Part shown: one piece after another, positions 35,765-44,850 of the stretch | Layout of the letters: the number at the start of each line of letters is the position of its first letter | Numbering within the stretch: the stretch's first letter is position 1 | Origin: Gammaproteobacteria bacterium | Lineage (GTDB): Bacteria; Pseudomonadota; Gammaproteobacteria; Burkholderiales; Burkholderiaceae_C | Length of the DNA: 64,000 nucleotides | NCBI GenBank assembly: GCA_018828125.1 | Contig: JAHJWB010000014.1 | Span: 143,056-207,055, forward strand | Reading direction: 5' to 3' | Notes under the pieces: model-generated | The model's input: the letters and a program-made list of their open reading frames with translations, nothing else | Databases searched by the model: none | What the model was told of the DNA's origin: nothing | Translations under genes and position numbers: made by a program

Positions 35765-36334
35765 TCAGGCCGATGCGGTGGTTGCTGCCCGCGGAGCGTT
35801 CTCGCGTGCCAGCCGCAACAGGCGCCATGACCGGGCTGCAATCAGGCCGTTGAACACCCCATACAAGACAGCGATCTGGAGCGCAAAGCCACCGTCACCT
35901 GCCAAGGCAGGCTGCATGGCCAGCTCGACACCGACGAAGTATTTGGTCAGGAAAATCCCGAGGATCAGCACCAGTGGCATGGCACTGCCGGGTATGTAGA
36001 AGCTGCGCGAGCTGCCCGCATAGTGCGTGCCCTTTGGGGCGGTGGGCTGGAACCACAGAGCAAGGGCAGCGATCAGCGCGGCGGCCAGCAGCCAGGCACC
36101 CAGCACCGCACCTGCCGGGCCCGACGCACCGAACGCAGACACAAGCCCATAGACCGACAGGCCGGTCATCGCCACGGGCATGACCATGGCACGCACCAAG
36201 CTGACCTGGCGGTCAAAGATCTGGCTGCCGCCCAGCCCGAGCAGTCCGGTCAACAAGGCCCACACCCAGAAGGGCGTGTTTTGGATGATCTGGCCCAGTA
36301 CCTGGGGTTGTTGGATGAGAAGGTTGAACAGCAT
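35765..36334 (-). CDS. Membrane protein of unknown function (DUF6622-like)
   Basis: A 189-aa inner-membrane protein with about five hydrophobic helices, starting MLFNLLIQQPQVLGQIIQNT. The helix pattern and WVWALLTGLLGLGGSQIFDR resemble a family of unknown function common in proteobacteria. Transcribed in the same direction as the 2TM genes but 45 bases ahead of copy 2, so it may head a longer operon. No catalytic residues are evident. Confidence 0.7.
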   Translation of the reverse strand: MLFNLLIQQPQVLGQIIQNTPFWVWALLTGLLGLGGSQIFDRQVSLVRAMVMPVAMTGLSVYGLVSAFGASGPAGAVLGAWLLAAALIAALALWFQPTAPKGTHYAGSSRSFYIPGSAMPLVLILGIFLTKYFVGVELAMQPALAGDGGFALQIAVLYGVFNGLIAARSWRLLRLARENAPRAATTASA

Positions 36335-36394
36335 GGTGCGGGTCCGACGAATTGAAAAAAATGAAAAGAATGGGCAGAGGCCGGTCGCGTGACT

Positions 36395-36805
36395 TCAGGC
36401 CATACCCAGTGCCGTCCACAGCGAGTGGCCCAAAAGGCGGTTCGGCAGCAAGGTGAACCCTCCGGCCACCACACAGGCGCCGACGTAGATGTATTGCATG
36501 GTCTGGCGGTGGCCCACGATGTTGCGGCGTGCCAGAAGAACGAACGACACCACCAGCATGCCCAGCGTGAGCGGGATCAAAAGGTGGATCAGGCCAAAAC
36601 TGCCCCAGCGCGGGCCGTTGCCACCACTGATGAAAATGGCAGACACCGCAGTGGCAACCATAAGAGTGACCCAGGCATATCCCGCAGCCCGGTGCAGGCG
36701 TGGCCGCTGGGTGCGGCCCTTGCGTGCCCACAACGCGATGGGGCCGAGGGCAGTGGCGGCCAGCGCGGCAGCCAGGTGGATGGCGATGATGGGAGTAAGT
36801 TGCAT
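36395..36805 (-). CDS. DUF2306-like small membrane protein
   Basis: A 136-aa protein with four hydrophobic helices. The order PIIAIHLAAALAATALGPIA, HRAAGYAWVTLMV and ARRNIVGHRQTMQYIY, with conserved His residues, resembles the DUF2306 group, whose His pairs may bind haem (family-based suggestion). It lies 60 bases upstream of the previous gene on the same strand. The function is not known. Confidence 0.7.
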   Translation of the reverse strand: MQLTPIIAIHLAAALAATALGPIALWARKGRTQRPRLHRAAGYAWVTLMVATAVSAIFISGGNGPRWGSFGLIHLLIPLTLGMLVVSFVLLARRNIVGHRQTMQYIYVGACVVAGGFTLLPNRLLGHSLWTALGMA

Positions 36806-37123
36806 GGGTGGGCTCCTGGCGTTCGGTGGAGTGAACTGTGCCCACCCGCCCTGTGCGTCGCCAGCGCGCTGCGACGAAATGCGGATGTGCGGGTGCGAGA
36901 TGCAGGAGGACGGCGCGAGGTGAAGGCCTGTTCAGCCGAATTAGGGGGAGGGGCCCGCGCCCTGAACCTGGATTCAAGGGGGAACCCCTCAGGTTTACTT
37001 TTCTTCGCATAACGTTCAAGGCAGAGCGTGGGTGGACCCTCTACGATCCGGTACGGCGCGATCCAGCAGATCCCGCGCTTGGCCCATTCCGGCCCGCACC
37101 CAAGAACACGAATCAGGACCGTC
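36806..37123. other. Divergent intergenic region between the DUF2306-like gene and the RND operon
   Basis: About 318 bases without a convincing gene. It must hold the promoters of both flanking genes. A GC-rich stretch near 36941-36965 (GGGGGAGGGGCCC) is followed by a shorter AT-richer stretch near 36990-37015. I could not assign a reliable -35/-10 pair or an operator, and no TetR- or MarR-type repressor gene is adjacent. Confidence 0.5.
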
Positions 37124-38467
37124 ATGACCCCGCAAGAAGCCCACGCGCGCCCACCATCGGCTATCCCACCTGCTCCTCCAAATCCCCCACCACGCCGCTC
37201 TCGTTGGGTCGGGACCCTGGTGGCGCTGCTGCTGGTGGCGTTGGTCGGCGCCGCCGCGTGGTACCTGGTCAAGCGCGCCAATGGCGAGTCCGGTGACGGG
37301 ATGCCCAGGGGGCCAGGCGGCGGCCGTCCCACGGTGACCGTCGGCAACGCAGTGGCGCGCAAGGCCGATCTGCCGGTCATCATCGATGCGCTGGGCACCG
37401 TGACGCCCGCGACGACTGTTGTCCTTCGCCCCCAGGTGTCGGGCATGCTCACCCAGGTGCTGTTCACGGAGGGGCAGATGGTCAAGAAGGGGCAATTGCT
37501 GGCGCAGATCGACCCTCGGCCTTTCGAGCAGGCGCTGATGCAGGCCCAAGGCACCCGCCAACGTGATGAAGCCCAGCTGGACAACGCGCGACTGACGCTG
37601 GAGCGATACCGCACCCTGCTGTCGCAAGACTCCATCGCCCGCCAGGATGTCGATACCCAGGCGGCATTGGTGAAGCAGCTCGAAGGCACGGTCATGACCG
37701 ACAAAGCGCAAGAGAACACGGCCCGACTGAACTTGGACTACACGCGCATCACCGCGCCCGCGACAGGGCGCATCGGTCTGCGCACGGTGGATGCCGGCAA
37801 CTATGTGACCTCTGGAGATGCTGCGGGGCTGGCCACGATCACCCAGGTGGCACCGATTGATGTGCAATTTGCGGTCCCGCAGGACCGCGTTGGCGACATC
37901 CGGGCCGCACAAACGGATTCGGCAGTGCTCGCCGTGACCGCATTGGACCGGACGCGAAAGACCGAACTGGACAAAGGCCAGTTCTCTACCCTCGACAACC
38001 AGGTGGACACCACGACCGGCACCGTCAAGGCCAAGGCTCGGTTTGACAACGCGGCGGGTGCGCTGTTCCCCAATCAGTTTGTGAACGTGCAGTTGCTGCT
38101 GCGCAATGTATCGGCGGTGGTGGTTCCCGTCACCGCTGTGCGCACAGGGGCGAATGGGGACTATGTGTACGTCATCAATGAAGACCGCACCGTCTCGCTG
38201 CGCAAGATCAAACGTGGGCAGGCCACCGTGGGACTGATGGCGATTGCCGAGGGCCTGCAGGAGGGCGAACGGGTGGTGACAGAAGGCGGAGACCGCCTGC
38301 AGGACGGCATGTCCGTGCAACTTCCGGGTGCTGCAGGAGCGGCTGGTGCGCGTGGGCCGCGCACGGGCGCCAGCGGCGCTCGCGGCGGCGCATCGGGCCC
38401 CCGCAGTGGCGCTTCGGCCCCTGGCGAAGGCGGCCAGCGCCGCCAGCGTCCCGCCCAGAATTCTTGA
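37124..38467 (+). CDS. mdtA: RND efflux periplasmic adaptor (MdtA/MuxA-like)
   Basis: Membrane-fusion subunit joining the inner-membrane RND pumps to the outer-membrane channel. The 447-aa protein has a Pro-rich cytoplasmic start and one N-terminal helix (WVGTLVALLLVALVGAAAWYLV). The lipoyl/barrel core is recognisable by VVLRPQVSGMLTQVLFTEGQMVKKGQLLAQIDPRP cut into family blocks. The last 50 residues are a Gly/Ala/Arg-rich low-complexity tail. The ATG at 37124 opens MTPQEAHARP; the longer frame upstream is unlikely. First gene of the operon, with its stop 18 bases before the first pump gene. Confidence 0.9.
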   Translation: MTPQEAHARPPSAIPPAPPNPPPRRSRWVGTLVALLLVALVGAAAWYLVKRANGESGDGMPRGPGGGRPTVTVGNAVARKADLPVIIDALGTVTPATTVVLRPQVSGMLTQVLFTEGQMVKKGQLLAQIDPRPFEQALMQAQGTRQRDEAQLDNARLTLERYRTLLSQDSIARQDVDTQAALVKQLEGTVMTDKAQENTARLNLDYTRITAPATGRIGLRTVDAGNYVTSGDAAGLATITQVAPIDVQFAVPQDRVGDIRAAQTDSAVLAVTALDRTRKTELDKGQFSTLDNQVDTTTGTVKAKARFDNAAGALFPNQFVNVQLLLRNVSAVVVPVTAVRTGANGDYVYVINEDRTVSLRKIKRGQATVGLMAIAEGLQEGERVVTEGGDRLQDGMSVQLPGAAGAAGARGPRTGASGARGGASGPRSGASAPGEGGQRRQRPAQNS

Positions 38468-38484
38468 GCACGGACCGACACAGC

Positions 38485-41400
38485 ATGAGTCCTTCGCGTC
38501 CGTTCATTGAAAGACCCGTTGCCACGGCGCTGCTGATGCTGGCCATTGTGTTGGCGGGGCTGGTGGGTTTCCGTTTTCTGCCGCTGTCGGCTTTGCCCGA
38601 GGTGGACTACCCGACCATCCAGGTGCAGACCTTGTATCCCGGTGCCAGTCCCGAGGTGATGAGCCGCACCGTGAGCGCGCCCCTGGAGCGCCAGTTTGGG
38701 CAAATGTCGGGCCTGGAGCGCATGGCATCCACCAGCGCGTCTGGTGTCTCCATCATCACGCTGCAGTTTGGCCTGGGCCTGGCGCTGGATGTGGCCGAGC
38801 AGGAGGTGCAGGCAGCCATCAATGCGGGCAATTCGCTGCTGCCAGCAGACCTGCCCGCCCCGCCCGTGTATGCCAAGGTCAACCCGGCCGATGCGCCGGT
38901 GCTGACGCTGGCCATCAGCTCTGACACGCTACCGCTGACCGAAGTGCAGAACCTGGTGAACACACGTCTGGCCCAAAAGATCAGCCAGGTCGGCGGAGTG
39001 GGCCTGGTGTCACTGGCCGGCGGACAAAGGCCCGCCATACGCATCCAGGCGGACACCAAGGCGCTGGCGTCTTATGGCATTGGGCTGGATACGCTGCGCA
39101 CCGCCATCACCTCGGCCAACGCCAACAGCGCCAAGGGCAGTTTTGATGGTCCCCAGCGTTCCTACACCATCAACGCAAACGACCAACTGTTGACGGTGGA
39201 CGATTACAGAAATCTCATCGTGTCATGGCGCAACGGTGCACCGGTGCGCATGCTAGAAGTGGCGCGCGTGGTGGAAAGCGCCGAGAACAATCGGCTGGGT
39301 GCGTGGGCGGGTGTCAACGACCCCCATCGCGGCGTGCCCCCGGGGGGCGGCGATCCACATGAAGTGGGGAGCGTGGGGGCCACAGTCACTCCGGCCATCA
39401 TCCTGAACGTGCAGCGCCAGCCCGGCGCCAACGTGATTGCCACGGTGGACGACATCAAAAAGCTGCTGCCCGAGCTACAGGCCGGGTTGCCCGCGTCGCT
39501 GAAGGTCGAGGTGCTATCAGACCGCACCACGGGTATTCGTGCGTCGGTACACCACGTCGAGATGGAACTGGCATTGGCCGTGTTGATGGTGGTGCTGGTG
39601 ATCTTCTTTTTTCTGCACAGCGTGCGCGCGACCGTCATCGCCAGCCTGGCGGTGCCCATCTCGCTCATCGGCACCTGTGGCGTCATGTTCCTGCTGGGAT
39701 ACAGCCTCAACAACCTGAGCCTGATGGCGTTGACCATTGCTACGGGCTTTGTGGTGGACGACGCCATTGTGATGATCGAGAACATCGCGCGCTATCTGGA
39801 AAAAGGGGAACCTCCCTTCCAGGCCGCGCTCAAGGGCGCCACGCAAATCGGCTTCACGATCATTTCGCTGACGGTGTCGCTGATTGCAGTGCTGATCCCG
39901 CTGCTCTTCATGGGCGACGTGGTGGGGCGCTTGTTTCGGGAGTTTGCGGTTACTTTGGCCATCACCATCCTGATCTCCGGGGTTGTGTCGCTCACGCTGG
40001 TGCCCATGATGGCCGCCCGCTGGTTGCGTGCGGAGCCCGAGGGCGGGCCCACAGGAGTCGCGGGCCGCATCAACCGTGGCTTTGACCGGGTGATTGCGGG
40101 CTATGACCGCTGGCTGCACTGGGTGCTGCGTCACCAGAGCGCCACGCTGGTGGTGGCGGTGCTGACGCTGGTGCTGACAGCGTTGTTGTACGTGGTCATT
40201 CCCAAGGGCTTGTTCCCCACGCAGGACACGGGGCAGCTGCAGGCGCGCATCGAAGCCTCGCAGGACGTGTCTTATACGCGCATGAGCGAACTGCAACAGG
40301 CGGCAGTGCGCGCCATTTTGCAAGACCCGGATGTCTCGTCACTCAGCTCATTTGTGGGGGTGGATGCGGCCAACAACACCATGCTGAACGCGGGCCGCAT
40401 GCTCATCAACCTGAAGCCCCAGCGTGACGCACAGGAGGCCATCATGGCGCGGCTGCGCGAACGGGTGCAATCCGTGGCGGGCGTGACGCTGTACCTGCAG
40501 CCCACGCAAGACCTGACCATTGATGCAGAGACGGGTCCTACCGAATACCGCGTGTCCATTGGCGGTGTGGATTCGGCGCAGGTCAACGCCTGGACCCACA
40601 AGCTGGTGGAGCGGCTCCAAAGCGAACCCAAGGTGCGCAACGCCACCACCGACGCAGGCGCGCAAGGCTTGTCCGCCTATGTGGACATTGACCGCAACAC
40701 GGCCTCGCGCCTGTCGGTGACCGCCAGTTCGGTCGACGACACGCTCTACAGCGCGTTTGGTCAGCGCATCGTGTCCACCATCTTTACCGAGACCAACCAG
40801 TACCGCGTGATTCTGGAGGCCCAGCAAGAAGATCTGAACACTCCACAGGCCCTGGGTACGTTGCAGTTGCGCACGGGCTCAGGTTCGCCCACGCCCTTGT
40901 CGGCGGTTGCCACCATCCGTGAGCAGCTGGCGCCATTACAAGTCACGCGCGTGGCGCAGTACCCTGCAGCGACGCTGGGCTTTGACAAGGCCGAGGGCGT
41001 GTCGTTGGGCAGCGCTGTGGATGCGATCCGCGCAGCCGCCAAAGAGATCGGGTTGCCACAGGGCCTGTCGATGGAGTTTCTGGGCGCGGCCGGGGCGTAC
41101 GAAAAATCGCTGTCCAGCCAACTGTGGCTCATCCTTGCGGCCATGGTCTGCGTGTACATCGTGCTGGGGGTTCTGTACGAGAGCTATATCCATCCGGTGA
41201 CGATTTTGTCGACTCTGCCCTCGGCGGGTGTCGGCGCTTTGCTGGCACTCATGGTGTCGGGCAACGACCTGGGAGTGATTGGCATCATCGGCATCATTTT
41301 GCTGATTGGCATCGTGAAGAAGAACGCGATCATGATGATCGACTTCGCCATCGATGCGGAGCGCAACCAGAACATGCCGCCGCAGCAGGCCATTCACCAG

Positions 41401-41661
41401 GCGGCGTTGCTGCGGTTTCGCCCCATTCTCATGACCACGTTGGCTGCGCTTTTTGCGGCACTGCCGCTGATGCTGGGCTGGGGCGAGGGCGCCGAACTGC
41501 GGCGCCCACTGGGCTTGGCCATTTTCGGGGGGCTCATCCTGAGCCAGATGCTCACGCTGTTCACCACGCCGGTGATTTACCTCGCGTTTGACCGCCTGGG
41601 CCGCCGCTGGACGGGCCGGGGCACGGCTGCGGCGCCCGTGCAGCCAGGAGAGGTGCTGTGA
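38485..41661 (+). CDS. mdtB: RND efflux pump permease, MdtB-like
   Basis: Inner-membrane proton-driven multidrug pump of 1058 aa with the usual twelve helices and two large periplasmic loops. The helix-4 proton-relay Asp pair is present (GFVVDDAIVM), as is the start RPFIERPVATALLMLAI. After LGAWAG the protein has about 22 residues (NDPHRGVPPGGGDPHEV and on) that E. coli MdtB lacks before NVQRQPGAN; this is encoded by a GC-rich stretch near 39307-39375. The ATG at 38485 is preferred; a TTG at 38464 would add seven residues. It pairs with the MdtC-like pump that overlaps it. Confidence 0.9.
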   Translation: MSPSRPFIERPVATALLMLAIVLAGLVGFRFLPLSALPEVDYPTIQVQTLYPGASPEVMSRTVSAPLERQFGQMSGLERMASTSASGVSIITLQFGLGLALDVAEQEVQAAINAGNSLLPADLPAPPVYAKVNPADAPVLTLAISSDTLPLTEVQNLVNTRLAQKISQVGGVGLVSLAGGQRPAIRIQADTKALASYGIGLDTLRTAITSANANSAKGSFDGPQRSYTINANDQLLTVDDYRNLIVSWRNGAPVRMLEVARVVESAENNRLGAWAGVNDPHRGVPPGGGDPHEVGSVGATVTPAIILNVQRQPGANVIATVDDIKKLLPELQAGLPASLKVEVLSDRTTGIRASVHHVEMELALAVLMVVLVIFFFLHSVRATVIASLAVPISLIGTCGVMFLLGYSLNNLSLMALTIATGFVVDDAIVMIENIARYLEKGEPPFQAALKGATQIGFTIISLTVSLIAVLIPLLFMGDVVGRLFREFAVTLAITILISGVVSLTLVPMMAARWLRAEPEGGPTGVAGRINRGFDRVIAGYDRWLHWVLRHQSATLVVAVLTLVLTALLYVVIPKGLFPTQDTGQLQARIEASQDVSYTRMSELQQAAVRAILQDPDVSSLSSFVGVDAANNTMLNAGRMLINLKPQRDAQEAIMARLRERVQSVAGVTLYLQPTQDLTIDAETGPTEYRVSIGGVDSAQVNAWTHKLVERLQSEPKVRNATTDAGAQGLSAYVDIDRNTASRLSVTASSVDDTLYSAFGQRIVSTIFTETNQYRVILEAQQEDLNTPQALGTLQLRTGSGSPTPLSAVATIREQLAPLQVTRVAQYPAATLGFDKAEGVSLGSAVDAIRAAAKEIGLPQGLSMEFLGAAGAYEKSLSSQLWLILAAMVCVYIVLGVLYESYIHPVTILSTLPSAGVGALLALMVSGNDLGVIGIIGIILLIGIVKKNAIMMIDFAIDAERNQNMPPQQAIHQAALLRFRPILMTTLAALFAALPLMLGWGEGAELRRPLGLAIFGGLILSQMLTLFTTPVIYLAFDRLGRRWTGRGTAAAPVQPGEVL

Positions 41662-44600
41662 ATCTTTCACGCCCTTTTGTTGAGCGGCCCGTTGCCACCG
41701 TTCTGCTCACCATCGGGATCGCGTTGGGGGGTATTGCCGCATTTTTTGTGTTGCCCGTCTCGCCGCTGCCGCAGGTGGACTACCCCGCCATTTCGGTGTC
41801 TGCCAGCTTGCCTGGCGCCAGCCCAGAGACCATGGCCACCAGCGTGGCGACGCCCCTGGAGCGTCGGCTGGGCGTGATTTCAGGTGTCAACGAAATGACC
41901 TCGACCAGCTCCAACGGGTCGGCCCGGGTGAGTCTGCAGTTTGACCTGAACCGCAACATCGACGCCGCTGCCCGCGAGGTGCAGGCGGCCATCAACGCTT
42001 CACGCGCAGATCTGCCCGCCACCTTGCGCAGCAACCCCACGTACCGCAAGCGCAACTCGGCAGCGTCGCCCGTCATCATCCTGGCGCTGACGTCCAAAAC
42101 GCGGACGCCGGGAGAGATTTACGACGCGGTGTCCAACGTTGTCAGCCAGCGGTTGTCACAGGTGGATGGCGTGGGCGAGGTGGAAATCGGTGGGGGCTCG
42201 CTCCCCGCCGTGCGGGTGGAGCTACTGCCCTTTGCGCTCAACCGCTACGGCATCAGCACCGAAGACGTGCGCGCAGCGATTCAAGCGTCGAACGCCAACC
42301 GCCCCAAAGGCGCGATCGAGGGGGATGGCCGCCGACTGCAAATCTACACGCCCGCGCCTGCACGCAAGGCAGCAGAGTACGAATCGCTGATCATTGCGTG
42401 GCGCAATGACGCTGCCGTGCGCCTGGGCGACGTCGCCCGGGTGGTGGATGGTGTGGAGAACCGCCGCACGGTAGGCCTGTTCAACGGCGAGCCAGCCATC
42501 GTCGTGCTGGTCACGCGCCAGCCGGGCGCCAACATCATCGAAACCGTGGATGCCGTGCGGGCGCTGCTGCCAGACCTGCAGGCGCAACTGCCACAGGACA
42601 TCGTCGTGGCGGTGGCTTCAGACAGTACCAACTCCATTCGCTCGTCCTTGCACGAAATCGAATTGACACTGATGGTGTCGATTGCCCTGGTGGTGTTGGT
42701 GGTGGGGTTGTTTCTGCGCAAGGCGCGCGCTACGGTGATTCCCGCGGTGGCCACCATCGTGTCGTTGCTGGGCACATTCGGGGTCATGTATTTTCTGGGT
42801 TTCAGCCTCAACAACCTGAGTTTGATGGCGCTGACGGTCGCCACAGGATTTGTGGTCGACGATGCCATCGTGGTGTTGGAGAACACCATGCGGCACATCG
42901 AGGCGGGTATGGACCGTATGGAGGCGGCACTGCAGGGCGCGCGTGAGGTGGGTTTTACGGTCCTGTCGATCAGCTTGTCGCTGGTGGCCGTGTTCATACC
43001 GCTGCTGTTCATGGACGGACAGGTGGGGCGGTTGTTCCGCGAGTTTGCCATCACCCTGTCTGCCGCGGTGATGATCTCGCTGGTGATATCGCTCACCACT
43101 ACGCCCATGATGTGCGCCTGGTTGTTGCGTGCGCATGACCCGGCTAAAGACAAACCACCATCGCGCTCTGCGCGCTGGGCTGAGCGTGGCTATGACCAGG
43201 TGCTGCGGGGCTACGAACGCAGTCTGGACTGGGCACTGGCCAGCAAATGGCTGGTGGTGCTGATCTTGCTGGCCGTAGTGGGGCTCAATGTTTATTTGTT
43301 TGCCAAGATTCCCAAGGGCTATTTTCCTGAGCAGGACAACGGCCAACTGAGTGCCGGTCTGCGGGCCGATCAGAGCATCTCTTCGGATGCGTTGGCGCGC
43401 AAATTGCGCGAGGCGGTGGAGATCATCCGAAAAGATCCGGCGGTGGACACCGTCGTGGGGTTCTCGGGTGGCAGTCGGGCGGGCGGCGGGTTCATGTTTG
43501 TCAACCTGAAGCCGCTTGGTCAGCGCACCGAAACCACCCCTGCCGTCATTGCCCGCCTGCGTCCCCAGCTCAACCAGATTACAGGACTGCGCGTGTTTCT
43601 GAACCCGGTGCAGGACTTGCGCATGGGCGGGCGGTCCAGCAACTCCACCTACCAGTACACGCTCAAGAGCGACAACCTGGCAGACCTCAAAAAATGGGCA
43701 ACCGCGCTGTCTGATCGGCTCAAGGACGAACCCTTGCTCAAGGATGTGGACACCGACCAGGCCGAAAACGGGGTGGAGACCTATATAGAGGTAGACCGTG
43801 CAAGTGCGTCGCGGTTGGGCGTCAGCGCCTCGGCTGTCAACAACGCGCTGTACAACGCTTTCGGGCAAAGGTCGGTGGCCACCATCTACGGCGAGCTCAA
43901 CCAATATGCCGTCATCATGGAATGGGCGCCGGGTTACGCGCAGGGGCCGCCTGCGCTCAAGGATATCTACGTCGCGTCAAACCTCGCCGGTACAACGGGC
44001 AGCGCGGCCAATCCGGGCCAGCGTGGCGCGTCGACTGGCAACGTGATCAGCACACAGCCGTCCACCATGGTCCCGCTCAGCGCCGTTGCGCGTGTGGTGG
44101 AGCGGGCTTCGCCCACGTCCATCAGCCACCAGGACGGAGAGCTGGCCACCACCATCTCGTTCAACATCGACCCCGGCACCTCGCTGGGGCAGGCGCAGGA
44201 CGTCATTGCGCAGGCGGAGGCCGACATCGCCATGCCGACCAACGTGCGCGGTAGTTTTCAGGGCACGGCGCTCAGCGCGCAGCAGTCGCAGGGGCAGCAG
44301 GCGTTTCTGATCATTGCAGCGATTGTGGTGATCTACATCGTGTTGGGCGTGTTGTACGAGAGTCTCATCCATCCCATCACGGTGCTGACCACCTTGCCAT
44401 CGGCCGGGGTGGGTGCGGTGCTGGCACTGCTGCTGTTCAACATGCAGTTCACCATCATTGCGTTGATCGGCGTGTTTCTGCTGATCGGCATCGTGAAGAA
44501 GAACGCCATCATGATCATCGACTTTGCGCTGGAAGCCGAACGTGCGCGTGGGCTCACAGCCCTGGAGGCCGTGCGTGAGGCCTGCATGATGCGGTTTCGC

Positions 44601-44840
44601 CCCATCCTCATGACCACCATGGCCGCTGCGCTGGGCGCGCTGCCATTGGCCATCGGTTTTGGGCAGGGGTCCGAATTGCGCCAGCCGCTGGGCGTGGCGA
44701 TCATCGGTGGCTTGATAGCCAGCCAGTTGCTCACCCTTCTGACCACGCCGGTGGTGTATGTGCTGCTCGACAAGTTGCGCACGCCGGCTCCCAATGAACA
44801 ACACCTGAGCCGGGCCGGAGTTTCCGGTACTGCGGCCTGA
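41658..44840 (+). CDS. mdtC: RND efflux pump permease, MdtC-like
   Basis: Second RND pump of 1060 aa. MdtB and MdtC type proteins form mixed trimers in enterobacteria. Motifs: RPFVERPVATVLLTIGI at the start, GFVVDDAIVVLENTMRHIE in helix 4 and GIVKKNAIMIIDFALEAER near the end. No MdtB-like insertion is present at the equivalent site. The GTG at 41658 overlaps the first pump's stop (GTGA) and CCAGGAGAGG lies just upstream. Followed after ten bases by the outer-membrane lipoprotein gene. Confidence 0.92.
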   Translation: MNLSRPFVERPVATVLLTIGIALGGIAAFFVLPVSPLPQVDYPAISVSASLPGASPETMATSVATPLERRLGVISGVNEMTSTSSNGSARVSLQFDLNRNIDAAAREVQAAINASRADLPATLRSNPTYRKRNSAASPVIILALTSKTRTPGEIYDAVSNVVSQRLSQVDGVGEVEIGGGSLPAVRVELLPFALNRYGISTEDVRAAIQASNANRPKGAIEGDGRRLQIYTPAPARKAAEYESLIIAWRNDAAVRLGDVARVVDGVENRRTVGLFNGEPAIVVLVTRQPGANIIETVDAVRALLPDLQAQLPQDIVVAVASDSTNSIRSSLHEIELTLMVSIALVVLVVGLFLRKARATVIPAVATIVSLLGTFGVMYFLGFSLNNLSLMALTVATGFVVDDAIVVLENTMRHIEAGMDRMEAALQGAREVGFTVLSISLSLVAVFIPLLFMDGQVGRLFREFAITLSAAVMISLVISLTTTPMMCAWLLRAHDPAKDKPPSRSARWAERGYDQVLRGYERSLDWALASKWLVVLILLAVVGLNVYLFAKIPKGYFPEQDNGQLSAGLRADQSISSDALARKLREAVEIIRKDPAVDTVVGFSGGSRAGGGFMFVNLKPLGQRTETTPAVIARLRPQLNQITGLRVFLNPVQDLRMGGRSSNSTYQYTLKSDNLADLKKWATALSDRLKDEPLLKDVDTDQAENGVETYIEVDRASASRLGVSASAVNNALYNAFGQRSVATIYGELNQYAVIMEWAPGYAQGPPALKDIYVASNLAGTTGSAANPGQRGASTGNVISTQPSTMVPLSAVARVVERASPTSISHQDGELATTISFNIDPGTSLGQAQDVIAQAEADIAMPTNVRGSFQGTALSAQQSQGQQAFLIIAAIVVIYIVLGVLYESLIHPITVLTTLPSAGVGAVLALLLFNMQFTIIALIGVFLLIGIVKKNAIMIIDFALEAERARGLTALEAVREACMMRFRPILMTTMAAALGALPLAIGFGQGSELRQPLGVAIIGGLIASQLLTLLTTPVVYVLLDKLRTPAPNEQHLSRAGVSGTAA

Positions 44841-44850
44841 TGGGCGAGTT

